Origin: Candidatus Poribacteria bacterium
Lineage (GTDB): Bacteria; Poribacteria; WGA-4E; WGA-3G
Length of the DNA stretch: 33,340 bases
NCBI GenBank assembly: GCA_028820845.1
Contig: JAPPII010000082.1
Coordinates: 13,686 to 47,025, forward strand
Direction: 5' to 3'
Program-made: the position numbers and the translations under genes
The notes under the pieces: model-generated
What the model was told of the DNA's origin: nothing
Databases searched by the model: none
The model's input: the letters and a program-made list of their open reading frames with translations, nothing else
Shown here: in pieces, positions 1-8,016 of the stretch
How positions within the stretch are numbered: the first letter of the stretch is position 1
Layout of the letters: each line of letters starts with the position of its first letter

Positions 1-129
1 ATTGTGATAGGACTTACGCATTCCACTGGTAGGTGCGGTTTCTAACCGCACCGGCAAAAACACTGTGAATGTTAATTGTGATAGGACTTACGCATTCCAC
101 TGGTAGGTGCGGTTTCTAACCGCACCGGC
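1..129. repeat. Two direct copies of a 55-bp hairpin repeat
   Basis: Bases 1-55 recur without change at 75-129. Each copy begins with ATTGTGATAGGACTTACGCA and contains a perfect 9-bp inverted repeat, GGTGCGGTT-TCT-AACCGCACC (32-52 and 106-126). The GGACTTACGCA core is shared with the terminal inverted repeats of the MITE-like elements near 26.6 kb and 32.6 kb, so this is probably a variant or tandem remnant of the same family. The first copy starts at the window edge, so its left boundary is unknown. Confidence 0.9.
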
Positions 130-302
130 TCGTCGGAATGGGTGAATTTCTTTGATTCTACGTAAACCTGTTATGAATGTTAATTTTGTTTTGTCACTCT
201 ACTAAACGATTAATTTAAGTTTTCGTTTACTTCTTAGTCCGATTTAACCCAAAAAAGTTCGTTTTCTTCAATTAAGTTATCCGAATTCCGACGAAAAATC
301 AT

Positions 303-331
303 TTGACACAATCAAAAGGTTATGTGATAAT
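303..331 (+). promoter_or_regulatory. Sigma70-type promoter for the VOC/queE group
   Basis: TTGACA at 303-308, a 17-bp spacer, then GATAAT at 326-331, with an extended TGn just upstream of the -10. It lies 70 bp before the first gene, in an AT-rich stretch with no coding sequence. The predicted transcript starts near 338. Between 130 and 302 I see only AT-rich DNA with no gene. Confidence 0.75.
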
Positions 332-400
332 AGCATATCTTTATCACATTTCAGCGCGCGCTCGTTAGGCGCACTTCTTCTAAGGAAAGGAATTCTAAGA

Positions 401-772
401 ATGGCAGTTACATTTCACCACGTCCACGTTCGTTGTGAGGACTTGGACGGCGCAGTCAGTTATTATGAAAAGATGTTTGACGGAAAAGTTTTAGAAACAG
501 TCGATGTCCGCGGGCTAAAAATTGTCCGTATGGAGATCGGTGGGGAACGGATCTTCCTCTCGCCTAAATTAGGCGACATGGAAGTAGAAGGTACCAGTGG
601 TAATCCACGTTATGGGGTCTACCAACTCGCCTTCACTGTAGAAGACCTCGACGCAGCCGTTGCAGATCTCCAAGCCAAAGGCGCGGAACTCGAAGACCTG
701 AAACCCCAAGGACTCATGATGGCGTTCTTCAAGGGACCCGACAACGTTCAGATTGAACTCATTGAGGCGTAA
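401..772 (+). CDS. VOC-fold (glyoxalase/dioxygenase superfamily) protein
   Basis: A 123-residue single-domain protein of the vicinal oxygen chelate superfamily. It opens with the typical beta strand TFHHVHVRCEDL, followed by an alpha helix (AVSYYEKMF) and two beta-alpha-beta units. It ends with the usual NVQIELIE strand, whose Glu119 is the customary metal ligand; His near residues 6-9 is the likely partner. Such small proteins work as dimers and include glyoxalase I, fosfomycin/bleomycin resistance proteins and epimerases; the substrate cannot be told from sequence. The start is supported by AAGGAAAGG about 10 bases upstream and by the promoter at 303-331. It is the first gene of a plus-strand group leading to queE. 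Confidence 0.85.
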   Translation: MAVTFHHVHVRCEDLDGAVSYYEKMFDGKVLETVDVRGLKIVRMEIGGERIFLSPKLGDMEVEGTSGNPRYGVYQLAFTVEDLDAAVADLQAKGAELEDLKPQGLMMAFFKGPDNVQIELIEA

Positions 773-867
773 TCGTTCGCGGAAATCAATACCGCGTCTC
801 TACAAACCGTGTCGGGCAAGTCTCTGTGCCTCGCTTGTGGTAAACTGTGTTCGGCGAGGACAAAAAC

Positions 868-1548
868 ATGAAATTCAGCGAACTCTTCTATACAATTCAG
901 GGAGAAGGACAACTTATCGGTGTCCCCTCTGTCTTCTTCCGAACGAGCTATTGCAATCTGAGATGTGTTTGGTGTGATACACCTTACACATCTTGGAACC
1001 CCGAAAATCGGGACATCTCCGTCGCTGAAAGCGTCGCTGCTATTTCACAATACGGGTGTAAACACGTCGTCATCACAGGGGGCGAACCTTTTATCCAAGC
1101 GAAGGCATTGGTAGCACTCTGTAAGGAGTTGGATAAGCGAGGACACCATATCACAATCGAAACGAACGCTACGGTCTTCGCAGAGGTTGCGGCGCATCTC
1201 ATTTCGATGAGTCCTAAGTTGCGAAACTCTAATCCGCCGACAGACGATCGGTTCTTCAAACGGCATGAACGCGAACGTATCCGTCCCGACGTTATCCGAA
1301 AATTTTTAGATGCCTATCCCTGCCAAGTGAAATTCGTCGTGGATACCCCTGATGATTTAGCGGAGATCCAAGCACTACAGACAGACATTGGCATCCCCGC
1401 AGAGACAATCTTGCTAATGCCGCAAGGTGTAACACCTGCCGTGCTACAACAGAAACAGCAATGGCTCGTTGAACTCTGTAAAAACAACGGATATCGCTAT
1501 TCCCCTCGGACGCACGTGGATATATGGGGCGATAAACGCGGCGTCTGA
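868..1548 (+). CDS. queE: 7-carboxy-7-deazaguanine synthase (QueE)
   Basis: A radical SAM enzyme that turns 6-carboxy-tetrahydropterin into 7-carboxy-7-deazaguanine, the ring contraction step toward preQ0 and queuosine. The 226-residue protein starts MKFSELFYTIQGEG, the family N-terminus that includes the substrate loop. It carries the CxxxCxxC cluster motif CNLRCVWC (Cys29, Cys33, Cys36) followed by Asp37, and the SAM-binding TGGEP at 70-74. I prefer ATG 868 over an upstream in-frame GTG at 847 because GAGGA (856-860) sits 7 bases before it and the family begins there. No queC, queD or queF is in the window. The amidohydrolase follows after 25 bases, so the two may be cotranscribed. Confidence 0.93.
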   Translation: MKFSELFYTIQGEGQLIGVPSVFFRTSYCNLRCVWCDTPYTSWNPENRDISVAESVAAISQYGCKHVVITGGEPFIQAKALVALCKELDKRGHHITIETNATVFAEVAAHLISMSPKLRNSNPPTDDRFFKRHERERIRPDVIRKFLDAYPCQVKFVVDTPDDLAEIQALQTDIGIPAETILLMPQGVTPAVLQQKQQWLVELCKNNGYRYSPRTHVDIWGDKRGV

Positions 1549-1573
1549 AAACAACCGACAACCGAGGACGAAA

Positions 1574-2689
1574 ATGAAATATGACCTCCTCCTAAAAGGC
1601 GGCACTGTCATTGATGCCGCACAAGGCTTGAACGCTGTGCGCGATATCGCAATCGCTGACAGCACTATCGCAGCAATCGAACCCGATATTTCAGAGCATG
1701 CAGCGACACATACCATTTTTGTCAAAGACAAATACGTCACACCCGGACTCATAGACATACATACCCACGTCTATTACGGTGTAACCACATGGGGCATCAG
1801 AGCCGATGCAGTCTGCCCAACTGCCGGAACGACCACAGTTGTTGATGCTGGTAGTCCGGGTTGGGCGACCTTCCCCGGTTTCCGAGAATTCATCGCCGAA
1901 CCCGCACAAACCAATATCCTTACCTACATCCATATCTCCGGGATCGGACTCGTCTACGGACCCATAGGTGAGATGATTGACATAGCCTATGCCAACCCAG
2001 GACGCGTCGCTGACACCCTACAACAGCATCGCGATATTACCGTTGGGGTCAAGGTGCGTCAAGGCAAAATGCAGGTCGGCGATAACGGTGTCCAACCCTT
2101 GAAACTCGCCATTGAAGCCGCCGAACGCGCTGGAACGTCCGTTATGTGTCATATCGGGGCCGGGGTCCCGCTCCCTGAGATTTTAGGATTACTTCGTCCG
2201 GGCGACGTGATTACCCACTGCTTTCAAGGCAACGGCGATAACATCGTTGACGAGAAAGGCAGAATCATTCCTGAAGCGTGGAAAGCACGTGAAAACGGTA
2301 TTATCTTTGATGTCGGACACGGTGCTGGCAGCTTCCACTATGAGGTCGCACAACGCGCCATGGAGCAAGGGTTCATCTCCGATGTCATCAGCACAGACCT
2401 CCACACAGGAAACATCAACGGACCCGTTTACGATCTGCCGACAACGTTGTCGAAGTTGATGCACTTAGGTCTCCCACTCGCAGATGTGATTGAGAAAGCG
2501 ACATTTAGTGCTGCAAAAGCAATTCAGCGTGAAGATCAACTCGGAAACCTGAAAGTTGGTACAGGCGCCGATGTTGCCGTGTTTGACGTGCTCGAAGGTC
2601 AATTTGAATACTTCGACTCGCACGGCACAAAGTTTATAGGGGATAAAAAATTAAAGACCGAATTAACAATACGCAAAGGAAAGATCTAA
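1574..2689 (+). CDS. Amidohydrolase/deacetylase-family metallohydrolase
   Basis: A 371-residue TIM-barrel hydrolase of the dihydroorotase-like branch, closest in style to the Atu3266/EF0837 deacetylase group. The binuclear metal site is visible: His63 and His65 in DIHTHVYYG, Lys160 in VGVKVRQGK as the candidate carboxylated lysine, His193 in MCHIGAG, His215 in ITHCFQG and Asp275 in STDLHTG. The N-terminal MKYDLLLKGG and C-terminal ELTIRKGKI form the small beta domain of the superfamily. The reading frame is open upstream to 1469, but that stretch overlaps queE. ATG 1574 has GAGGA about 5 bases upstream and begins the conserved domain. The substrate is unknown: an N-acyl amino acid or acetyl ester is possible, and hydantoinase or dihydroorotase activity is less likely. 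Confidence 0.85.
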   Translation: MKYDLLLKGGTVIDAAQGLNAVRDIAIADSTIAAIEPDISEHAATHTIFVKDKYVTPGLIDIHTHVYYGVTTWGIRADAVCPTAGTTTVVDAGSPGWATFPGFREFIAEPAQTNILTYIHISGIGLVYGPIGEMIDIAYANPGRVADTLQQHRDITVGVKVRQGKMQVGDNGVQPLKLAIEAAERAGTSVMCHIGAGVPLPEILGLLRPGDVITHCFQGNGDNIVDEKGRIIPEAWKARENGIIFDVGHGAGSFHYEVAQRAMEQGFISDVISTDLHTGNINGPVYDLPTTLSKLMHLGLPLADVIEKATFSAAKAIQREDQLGNLKVGTGADVAVFDVLEGQFEYFDSHGTKFIGDKKLKTELTIRKGKI

Positions 2690-2713
2690 AACTTATAACC
2701 CAAAACCCAAAAC

Positions 2714-3118
2714 ATGCTAAACATAAACAAAAAACTGAGCGGCTGTTATAGGCGAGTTCTTATCTTTTTACTGGCAGTCGTGGGAGTTTCCTTAATCGCA
2801 GGAATTATCGTCTACCGTCAAATCGGCGGCGTTGAAGGGACTCGCTACTGGATGGCGGAGCGCGCACTCAACGGTGTCGAAAAACACCTTAAAAAGTCGG
2901 AAAATCGACCCGACGGTATCTCTGAGCAACAGATAGTCACAGTATTTATGAATGTGCGGGAGGCAAACCGAAATCGCCGAACCAATCTAACGGCACTTTA
3001 CGATGTCCTAAAATCCTATCAGACCGAATTCTATACGAAAAAACCGTCTACCCCGGAAGTAGAAACATTTCTCGAAAAACTTCGCCAGACGATTCTTAAG
3101 GATACTGTTAAGGAGTGA
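2714..3118 (+). CDS. Small membrane-anchored protein of unknown function
   Basis: I do not recognise this 134-residue protein. It has a positively charged start (NKKLSGCYRR), one hydrophobic segment at about residues 15-33 (ending IAGIIVY), then a hydrophilic, helix-prone domain rich in Lys, Arg and Glu that should lie outside the cytoplasm. It is probably a single-pass membrane protein with a short extracytoplasmic tail. It starts 24 bases after the amidohydrolase and has no clear Shine-Dalgarno sequence (upstream is repetitive AAACCCAAAAC). It ends 11 bases before the convergent kinase gene. Codon use looks like its neighbours, so I take it as a real gene. Confidence 0.6.
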   Translation: MLNINKKLSGCYRRVLIFLLAVVGVSLIAGIIVYRQIGGVEGTRYWMAERALNGVEKHLKKSENRPDGISEQQIVTVFMNVREANRNRRTNLTALYDVLKSYQTEFYTKKPSTPEVETFLEKLRQTILKDTVKE

Positions 3119-3129
3119 CACCCACGGCT

Positions 3130-4218
3130 TTAGGCGCGAAATTCGCCTATCATCGCACGAATCTCTGCAGTATCCGCATCGTCACTTAAATCTGTGTCAA
3201 TAATCTGCGTGAGGGCACACTGGAATCTCGGTTTGGCATCGCCCCAAGCTTCGAGTAGCATCTTGCTCTCAGTGATTTCGGGTTGTGCAATTGCTTGTAT
3301 CAGTTGATGGATAACTGACAGGTAAAAGAGCAGGTGGTGTGCATCAACCCGAGCGGCGATCTCCGCGGCTGAACTGGTTTCTCGATGTGTGCATACCCAC
3401 TCGGCGTAGGTGCTAACAAGTTCCGCGTCTAAAAGTGAAACGAAGTTGGCACTTTCACCCGCCGTTGACAAGAAGGCACCAATGCTGTTAAACAATTGCA
3501 CGAGTCGTATCTCTTGCCAATTCCAACCAATACTCGCGAAATCAATGAATATCGGCACATCTTCCGCAACGACGATATTCCGAGCATTGTTGTCCAGACC
3601 GCCAAGTGCTGTTGGCGCAAGTTGTAGTCGAACAGCGAGTGCGTTCCATTTCTCTATAAGCGCGTCTGCCTGTGCGGATGCCATCGGCTTTTCGCCGAGA
3701 TGAGAGAGATACCCGATAACCTTTACACCGCGTTCCAATAAATCTTTCAGGTGCTCGTGCGCGTTAAAAGGGAAAACATAAGGCGCGAAATGCTCGGAAC
3801 GCAGTGCAAAGCAAGACTCGATTTCGCAGAACTCTCGAAGAATCTTCTGAAGGAGGGGTTTAATATCCGCAGGAGGAGCCTCAGCACTTTGCGCGATAGC
3901 ATCGAGCGTCTGTTCCCCGCACCACTCTAACAACAAGGCATGTAGTTCCGCTGAACTCCAAACGACTGCTGGGACTTTGCAGCCATTACGGTGTAAAACC
4001 GATAGCACCTCGGTCTCAATTTGGCACGGTGTGTGCCCCGATGCAACAACAGCAGTTTTGATGTCGTGTTCTTTGAGCAAATATTTATCGGCATCAACAT
4101 TCACGGAACACACATTATGCCGTAACCGTGTCCCGTGCTGGATGGGTCCAAGTTGAACGGATTCCGGGTCTGTCTCAAAGTGAGTGGCAATAGGCGCAAT
4201 TAGATGTTGCAAGGTCAT
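3130..4218 (-). CDS. Aminoglycoside-phosphotransferase-like (APH-fold) kinase
   Basis: A 362-residue protein with the layout of the APH/choline-kinase superfamily. Key positions are an ATP-site lysine in KYLLKEHD (Lys49), a helix C glutamate (Glu70), a hinge-like ALLLEWCGEQTL (95-105), a catalytic loop GGLDNNARN with Asp209 and Asn214 in the normal D-x4-N spacing, and a metal-binding Asp226 in FIDFAS. The usual HxD histidine of the catalytic loop is replaced (GLD), but all main catalytic residues are kept. The substrate is unknown: small alcohols, sugars or amino-alcohols are all possible, and antibiotic resistance should not be assumed. AGGAGGAG lies directly before the ATG. The gene is convergent with the small membrane protein. 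Confidence 0.72.
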   Translation of the reverse strand: MTLQHLIAPIATHFETDPESVQLGPIQHGTRLRHNVCSVNVDADKYLLKEHDIKTAVVASGHTPCQIETEVLSVLHRNGCKVPAVVWSSAELHALLLEWCGEQTLDAIAQSAEAPPADIKPLLQKILREFCEIESCFALRSEHFAPYVFPFNAHEHLKDLLERGVKVIGYLSHLGEKPMASAQADALIEKWNALAVRLQLAPTALGGLDNNARNIVVAEDVPIFIDFASIGWNWQEIRLVQLFNSIGAFLSTAGESANFVSLLDAELVSTYAEWVCTHRETSSAAEIAARVDAHHLLFYLSVIHQLIQAIAQPEITESKMLLEAWGDAKPRFQCALTQIIDTDLSDDADTAEIRAMIGEFRA

Positions 4219-4299
4219 CTCCTCCTGCTATGTTATACCACAGATACCAATTGCGTTCTACTTAAAAATACTGCGAATCGCAATTCGCTTTATAGCCGT

Positions 4300-4490
4300 C
4301 AGCATGCTACGCTTTCAGCAGTCAGTAGTTAGCCATCAGCACTCTATGCTTTCGGTTCCCATCAGTTAAATCGTCTATCAGTTGCGGATGTTTGTCTATC
4401 CACAAAACCTCTTTGCTGACTGCTGAGAATGGCTTCGGCTTTTGGAGCGAAGCGGAACGGAACGCCCTGATCGCTAATTGCTATTTGCTA
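4300..4490. repeat. Degenerate spacer repeat (CAGCAGTCAG/GCTGAGAATGG type)
   Basis: The non-coding stretch between the kinase and the rpsB promoter is built of short degenerate motifs such as CAGCAGTCAGTAG and GACTGCTGAG. A block at 4416-4471 is repeated between rpsB and tsf (5799-5842): the 17-base core GCTGAGAATGGCTTCGG and the 12-base GAACGCCCTGAT match exactly, while the DNA between them differs in length. Similar motifs recur at other gene boundaries (8017-8079, 9262-9325, 26722-26785). No coding function is visible. Confidence 0.75.
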
Positions 4491-4498
4491 AATTGTTC

Positions 4499-4527
4499 TT
4501 GACACCTACAAAAACCTATGCTATAAA
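4499..4527 (+). promoter_or_regulatory. Strong sigma70-type promoter of the rpsB operon
   Basis: TTGACA (4499-4504), a 17-bp spacer and TATAAA (4522-4527) preceded by an extended-10 TGC. It should give a transcript from about 4534, leaving a leader of roughly 225 nucleotides before the rpsB start. A strong promoter fits a ribosomal protein operon. Confidence 0.85.
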
Positions 4528-4533
4528 ACTTAA

Positions 4534-4760
4534 ACTTGAAATTCAAGTGTTTCTGTGGTAATATATATGTATTAATCTGGTGAACAGGCGTTCATCTATA
4601 ATTTACCCTGCGTATAAAGCGTGATAAGAAAGAATACGACACATCTCCCGATTTGCACAGTGGGTTCTCTCATGTCGAGAGTCTGATGCAGATGTGAAGG
4701 AGATGGACGTGGAAACCCTGTAGAAGTACCAACACTTCTACAAACCTCAGGAGGTTTTCC
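4534..4760 (+). promoter_or_regulatory. Long structured rpsB 5' leader (possible S2 autoregulation site)
   Basis: No gene lies between the promoter and rpsB. The 3' end of the leader folds well. TGTAGAAGT (4719-4727) pairs with ACTTCTACA (4734-4742) around a 6-base loop. Directly after it, AAACCT/AGGTTT (4742-4747 with 4752-4757) forms a 6-bp stem with loop CAGG that holds the Shine-Dalgarno AGGAGG (4749-4754). GGAAA at 4711 can also pair with TTTCC just before the start. S2 leaders are known autoregulatory RNAs in several phyla, so binding of free S2 is a reasonable inference here. Confidence 0.5.
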
Positions 4761-5663
4761 TTGGCAGTTACAATGAAAGAACTCCTTGAATGCGGAGTTC
4801 ACTTTGGACATCAGACCCGTCGCTGGAATCCGAAGATGGCTGAATACATCTTCGCCGAGCGGAACGGGATTTATATAATCGATTTACAGAAGACGTTACG
4901 GATGCTTGAAACAGCGGTCGCCTACGTACAAGATGTTGCAGCAAAAGGCGGGACCGTCCTATTTGTCGGGACAAAACGGCAATCTCAGGAAGCCGTTCGC
5001 GCTGAAGCAATGCGATGCAGTATGTACTACGTCAATCATCGGTGGTTGGGGGGTATGCTGACCAACTTCCAGACAATCCGGCGCAGTATCAACCGACTCG
5101 ATAAATTGGACGCAGACGAAGCGAACGGGTTATTTGAACAGATGCCCAAGAAAGAGGTTATGTCCCTACGACGTGAAAAAGGTAAACTTGATAACAACCT
5201 CAGCGGCATCAGAGAAATGAAAAAAATACCCGAAGCCCTCGTGGTGACGGATACCCGTAAGGAACATACCGCTATTGCCGAAGCCAATAAGCTAAACATT
5301 CCAATTATCGCAATCGTTGATACCAACTGCGACCCCGATCCGGTTGATCTACCTGTTCCAGGCAACGACGACGCTATTCGTTCGATCCGTCTCATCTGTT
5401 CTGTTTTAGCTGAAGCCGTGATTGAAGGTCGCGGGACTGCCTTAGAAGGCGCAGAAACCGCAGACGACGCTGGGCAAGCCGATGGTAAACCACAGCAACT
5501 TGACGTGATGCTTGATGCTGAACGACGCGAGGAGCAAAGCGCGGCGATCCTCGAAGAAACCCAATTGTCCGCAGAGCCTGAAGCAATCGGGGATGGTGAG
5601 CAACGTCCGCGGCCACAGCGCCAACGCAGAAGAGGCAGATCACCTCGCCAACAATCTCAATAA
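4761..5663 (+). CDS. rpsB: 30S ribosomal protein S2
   Basis: Ribosomal protein S2 of the small subunit, 300 residues. The N-terminus has the family signature [19 protein letters not shown]; further markers are [19 protein letters not shown], the helical-hairpin region and [13 protein letters not shown]. It is longer than the roughly 240-residue E. coli protein because of an acidic then Arg/Gln-rich C-terminal tail (about residues 230-300, ending [19 protein letters not shown]), which may contact rRNA or be disordered. I assign a TTG start: AGGAGG at 4749-4754 is spaced 6 bases from TTG 4761, whereas the first ATG (4773) would be 18 bases away. It leads the long plus-strand operon. Confidence 0.97.
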   Translation: MAVTMKELLECGVHFGHQTRRWNPKMAEYIFAERNGIYIIDLQKTLRMLETAVAYVQDVAAKGGTVLFVGTKRQSQEAVRAEAMRCSMYYVNHRWLGGMLTNFQTIRRSINRLDKLDADEANGLFEQMPKKEVMSLRREKGKLDNNLSGIREMKKIPEALVVTDTRKEHTAIAEANKLNIPIIAIVDTNCDPDPVDLPVPGNDDAIRSIRLICSVLAEAVIEGRGTALEGAETADDAGQADGKPQQLDVMLDAERREEQSAAILEETQLSAEPEAIGDGEQRPRPQRQRRRGRSPRQQSQ

Positions 5664-5671
5664 AGACACGA

Positions 5672-5708
5672 CGGGCGCGCCTCCTTTTTTCCACAGATGG
5701 CGCGCCCG
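5672..5708 (+). terminator. GC-rich hairpin between rpsB and tsf (attenuator candidate)
   Basis: CGGGCGCGCC (5672-5681) pairs perfectly with GGCGCGCCCG (5699-5708) around a 17-base loop. There is no U-tract after it, so it is not a classical intrinsic terminator. It could reduce read-through, block 3' exonucleases or lower tsf expression relative to rpsB. The position just after rpsB is where other bacteria place a partial terminator. Confidence 0.55.
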
Positions 5709-5721
5709 CAATTCACCAGAA

Positions 5722-5855
5722 ATCGGCAGTCGGCAATCAACAGTTGATAGACAAGCAATGGAAATTTATTAACGTTTACAGTTTCCAGGCATGCCCTACT
5801 GACCGCTGAGAATGGCTTCGGTTTTCGTAGCGAACGCCCTGATGCCTGACTGCTC
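5722..5855. repeat. Second copy of the spacer repeat, between rpsB and tsf
   Basis: Contains AATCGGCAGTCGGCAATCAACAG-type motifs and, at 5799-5842, the same GCTGAGAATGGCTTCGG...GAACGCCCTGAT block found at 4416-4471. It ends about 5 bases before the tsf Shine-Dalgarno. It keeps an open frame in phase with tsf from 5812, which creates a false longer N-terminus. Confidence 0.75.
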
Positions 5856-5871
5856 ATTAAGAGGAAACGAA

Positions 5872-6465
5872 ATGGAAATCACAGCAAAAATGGTTAGCGA
5901 GCTCCGTTCTCGCACCGGTGCCGGCATTATGGACTGCAAAAAGGCACTTACAGAAACCAACGGGAATATCGACCAAGCAATTCAGAAATTGCGTGAAGAA
6001 GGCTTGAGGGCTTCCGAACTCAAAGGCAGTCGGGCAGCGAAAGAGGGGTTGATTATCTCTTATATTCACCCCGGCAGCCGGGTCGGCACGTTAGTCGAAC
6101 TGAATTGTGAAACCGATTTCGTCGCGCGGACGGAGCAATTTCAACAGTTGGGCAAAGACATCGCTATGCAGGTGGCAGCGGCTAAACCCAAGTATCTCAA
6201 CCCAGAAGACGTACCCACTGAAGATCTCGAAGCTGAAAAAGCGATTCTGCAGGCACAAGCAGAAAAAGAAGGCAAACCCGCACACATCGCTGAACGTATC
6301 GTCGAAGGGCGTATCTCTAAATTTTATTCTGAAACCTGCCTCCTACAGCAACCCTATATTCGCGATACAGACAAGACTGTCGAAACCCTTGTAAAAGACG
6401 CAATCGCCCAATTGGGTGAGAATATCGTCATTAAGCGTTTCGTGCTTTATGTCCTTGGACAGTAG
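5872..6465 (+). CDS. tsf: Elongation factor Ts (short form)
   Basis: Nucleotide exchange factor that recharges EF-Tu with GTP. The N-terminal domain has the signature MVSELRSRTGAGIMDCKKAL (UBA-like), followed by the core with CETDFVARTEQF. At 197 residues it is the short type, as in Thermus, with only part of the core and no long coiled-coil insertion of the 283-residue E. coli factor. ATG 5872 has GAGGA (5861-5865) at 6 bases. An in-frame ATG at 5812 is rejected because it reads through the spacer repeat and adds residues the family lacks. A 208-bp gap with a hairpin separates it from rpsB. Confidence 0.96.
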   Translation: MEITAKMVSELRSRTGAGIMDCKKALTETNGNIDQAIQKLREEGLRASELKGSRAAKEGLIISYIHPGSRVGTLVELNCETDFVARTEQFQQLGKDIAMQVAAAKPKYLNPEDVPTEDLEAEKAILQAQAEKEGKPAHIAERIVEGRISKFYSETCLLQQPYIRDTDKTVETLVKDAIAQLGENIVIKRFVLYVLGQ

Positions 6466-6524
6466 AGAGATAGCGTCGTGGAATCGGCTTTTTGAGCCTC
6501 GCAAACTCTTAAAGGAACATTCAG

Positions 6525-7118
6525 ATGCAAGAAATTATTAAACAGACTGAATCCCGGATGAAGAAAACTGTAGATGCAACTGCGACAAAACTGTCACATG
6601 TACAGACAGGACGCGCAACGCCAGCGCTCTTGGATCAGGTGAGCGTCAACTACTACGGGAGTAAAAACCCACTTAGCCAAGTCGGCACAATTACTACGCC
6701 TGAACCGAGACTCCTCGTCATCCAACCTTGGGATAAAACACTCATTACAGAAATTGAAAAGGCAATCGCCCTTTCCGATTTAGGTTTCTCGACAAGCAAT
6801 GACGGGAATGTAATCCGAATCCAAGTCCCCGAACTTACGCTTGAGCGACGGACTGAACTAACGAAAGTCGTCCGTAAATTAGCAGAAGAAGGCAAAGTCG
6901 CGATTCGGAACATTCGTCGCGATGCCAATGATGCCGTCAAAAAACTCGATGGCGGTGATTCATCTGGCGGCGGGGGCGGCGGTAAAAGCCGTGGACGCGG
7001 GGGCGATAGAAAACGCGGTAAATCAAACGCCGATCCGGTGCAGCAGCTCACGGATACCTATACTGACCAAATAGACGAACTCGTCGCAGCGAAAGAATCG
7101 GAATTGTTAGAAACTTAA
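6525..7118 (+). CDS. frr: Ribosome recycling factor with a Gly/Arg-rich insert
   Basis: RRF splits post-termination ribosomes together with EF-G. The 197-residue protein has normal landmarks: HVQTGRATPALLDQVSVNYYG (25-45), ITTPEPRLLVIQPWD (56-70), VPELTLERRTELTK (101-114), VAIRNIRRDAND (125-136) and the closing ELVAAKESELLE. Between helices of the long coiled-coil domain, where most RRFs have about 20 helical residues, this one has a low-complexity stretch at about 143-168 (GGDSSGGGGGGKSRGRGG and more basic residues). AAGGA at 6512-6516 precedes the ATG by 8 bases. It follows tsf directly; pyrH, which usually sits between them, is missing. Confidence 0.95.
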   Translation: MQEIIKQTESRMKKTVDATATKLSHVQTGRATPALLDQVSVNYYGSKNPLSQVGTITTPEPRLLVIQPWDKTLITEIEKAIALSDLGFSTSNDGNVIRIQVPELTLERRTELTKVVRKLAEEGKVAIRNIRRDANDAVKKLDGGDSSGGGGGGKSRGRGGDRKRGKSNADPVQQLTDTYTDQIDELVAAKESELLET

Positions 7119-7180
7119 TTCCTGTTCAGATCTATTCGGAGACCCAAGCGCGTCAACTAATTCAAGGAGGATACAGAACT

Positions 7181-8014
7181 ATGTTTTGGCGGCGAGCCTT
7201 GAGCGTCGTTGTCCTACTCCCGCTGGTCCTCCTCATTGTTTACCAAGGGGATTGGCTTTACCTACTCCTCATAGCCATCACCGTCCTGATGATGCAAGTT
7301 GAGTATTGTCGGCTGGCACAGCATTTCGCTGAAAAGTTGAATCTCGTGATGCCAACACTCCTTGCGGTGACATTTTGTCTGCTGGCGTATTTTTTACCAA
7401 CCCTGACCAAAACATTATCCGTCTCGACGGTGATGTTTAGTTTTTTTATCTTCGTGTTGATTTACATCTTCGCTGAGAGTGTCTTTAGAGGACAAGTCGC
7501 CGGTGAATTACTCACTGTCACATTGAAATTGACAGGCATCCTCACGATCGGTTGGGCATTGGGATACCATCTGATTTTGCTCCGAAATTCCGGAGCGATC
7601 GGTATGCATCTCTGTTTCTTGTTAGCTGGAACGATTTGGTGCGGGGACACGGGGGCCTATCTCGTTGGGAGGGCGATGGGCAAACACACTCTCGGCACAC
7701 CACTCAGTCCACGGAAAACCATCGAAGGGACTATCGGTGGGCTGGTTGTAGGCACGTTGGTCGGTTTTACACTCTGCGCAGTTCTCCTAAAAGGGACAAT
7801 CTCTTTAGTACACGCCGCAATCATCGGATTGTTGTTGACCCTCTTGGGACAACTTGGCGATCTCAGCGTATCACTTATGAAACGGACCGCTGGTGTTAAG
7901 GATTCCGGGGATGTAATTCCAGGGCATGGCGGATTCCTCGATAGATGTGACAGCCTGATTTTCAGCGCACCCGTCCTCTATTATTATCTAAAACTCACGG
8001 GACATTTGGCTTAA
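7181..8014 (+). CDS. cdsA: Phosphatidate cytidylyltransferase
   Basis: Integral membrane enzyme that makes CDP-diacylglycerol from phosphatidic acid and CTP, the entry point of phospholipid synthesis. The 277-residue protein has about seven or eight hydrophobic segments. The C-terminal family signature LSVSLMKRTAGVKDSGD..PGHGGFLDRCDSL is intact, including the Asp-rich metal-binding part; GDTGAYLVGRAMGKH and LSPRKTIEGTIGG are also typical. AAGGAGG (7164-7170) is 10 bases from the ATG. uppS, which often stands just upstream in this cluster, is absent. Confidence 0.95.
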   Translation: MFWRRALSVVVLLPLVLLIVYQGDWLYLLLIAITVLMMQVEYCRLAQHFAEKLNLVMPTLLAVTFCLLAYFLPTLTKTLSVSTVMFSFFIFVLIYIFAESVFRGQVAGELLTVTLKLTGILTIGWALGYHLILLRNSGAIGMHLCFLLAGTIWCGDTGAYLVGRAMGKHTLGTPLSPRKTIEGTIGGLVVGTLVGFTLCAVLLKGTISLVHAAIIGLLLTLLGQLGDLSVSLMKRTAGVKDSGDVIPGHGGFLDRCDSLIFSAPVLYYYLKLTGHLA

Positions 8015-8016
8015 GG

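Noticed and set aside
1-129. CRISPR array from the two 55-bp repeats
   Set aside because: Only two copies, repeats too long for the usual array, no further units, no cas genes, and the core matches the MITE ends.
1469-1573. Longer N-terminus of the amidohydrolase overlapping queE
   Set aside because: The conserved domain begins at 1574, which has its own GAGGA; the extra part lies inside queE.
3130-4218. Antibiotic resistance kinase
   Set aside because: The APH fold is widespread in metabolism, and the HxD histidine is missing; there is no mobile context.
5672-5708. Classical rho-independent terminator after rpsB
   Set aside because: The stem is strong but no T-tract follows; I list it only as a possible attenuator or stabiliser.
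5812-5871. Longer N-terminus of EF-Ts from an in-frame ATG at 5812
   Set aside because: It translates the spacer repeat, and GAGGA with good spacing serves ATG 5872, where the family starts.
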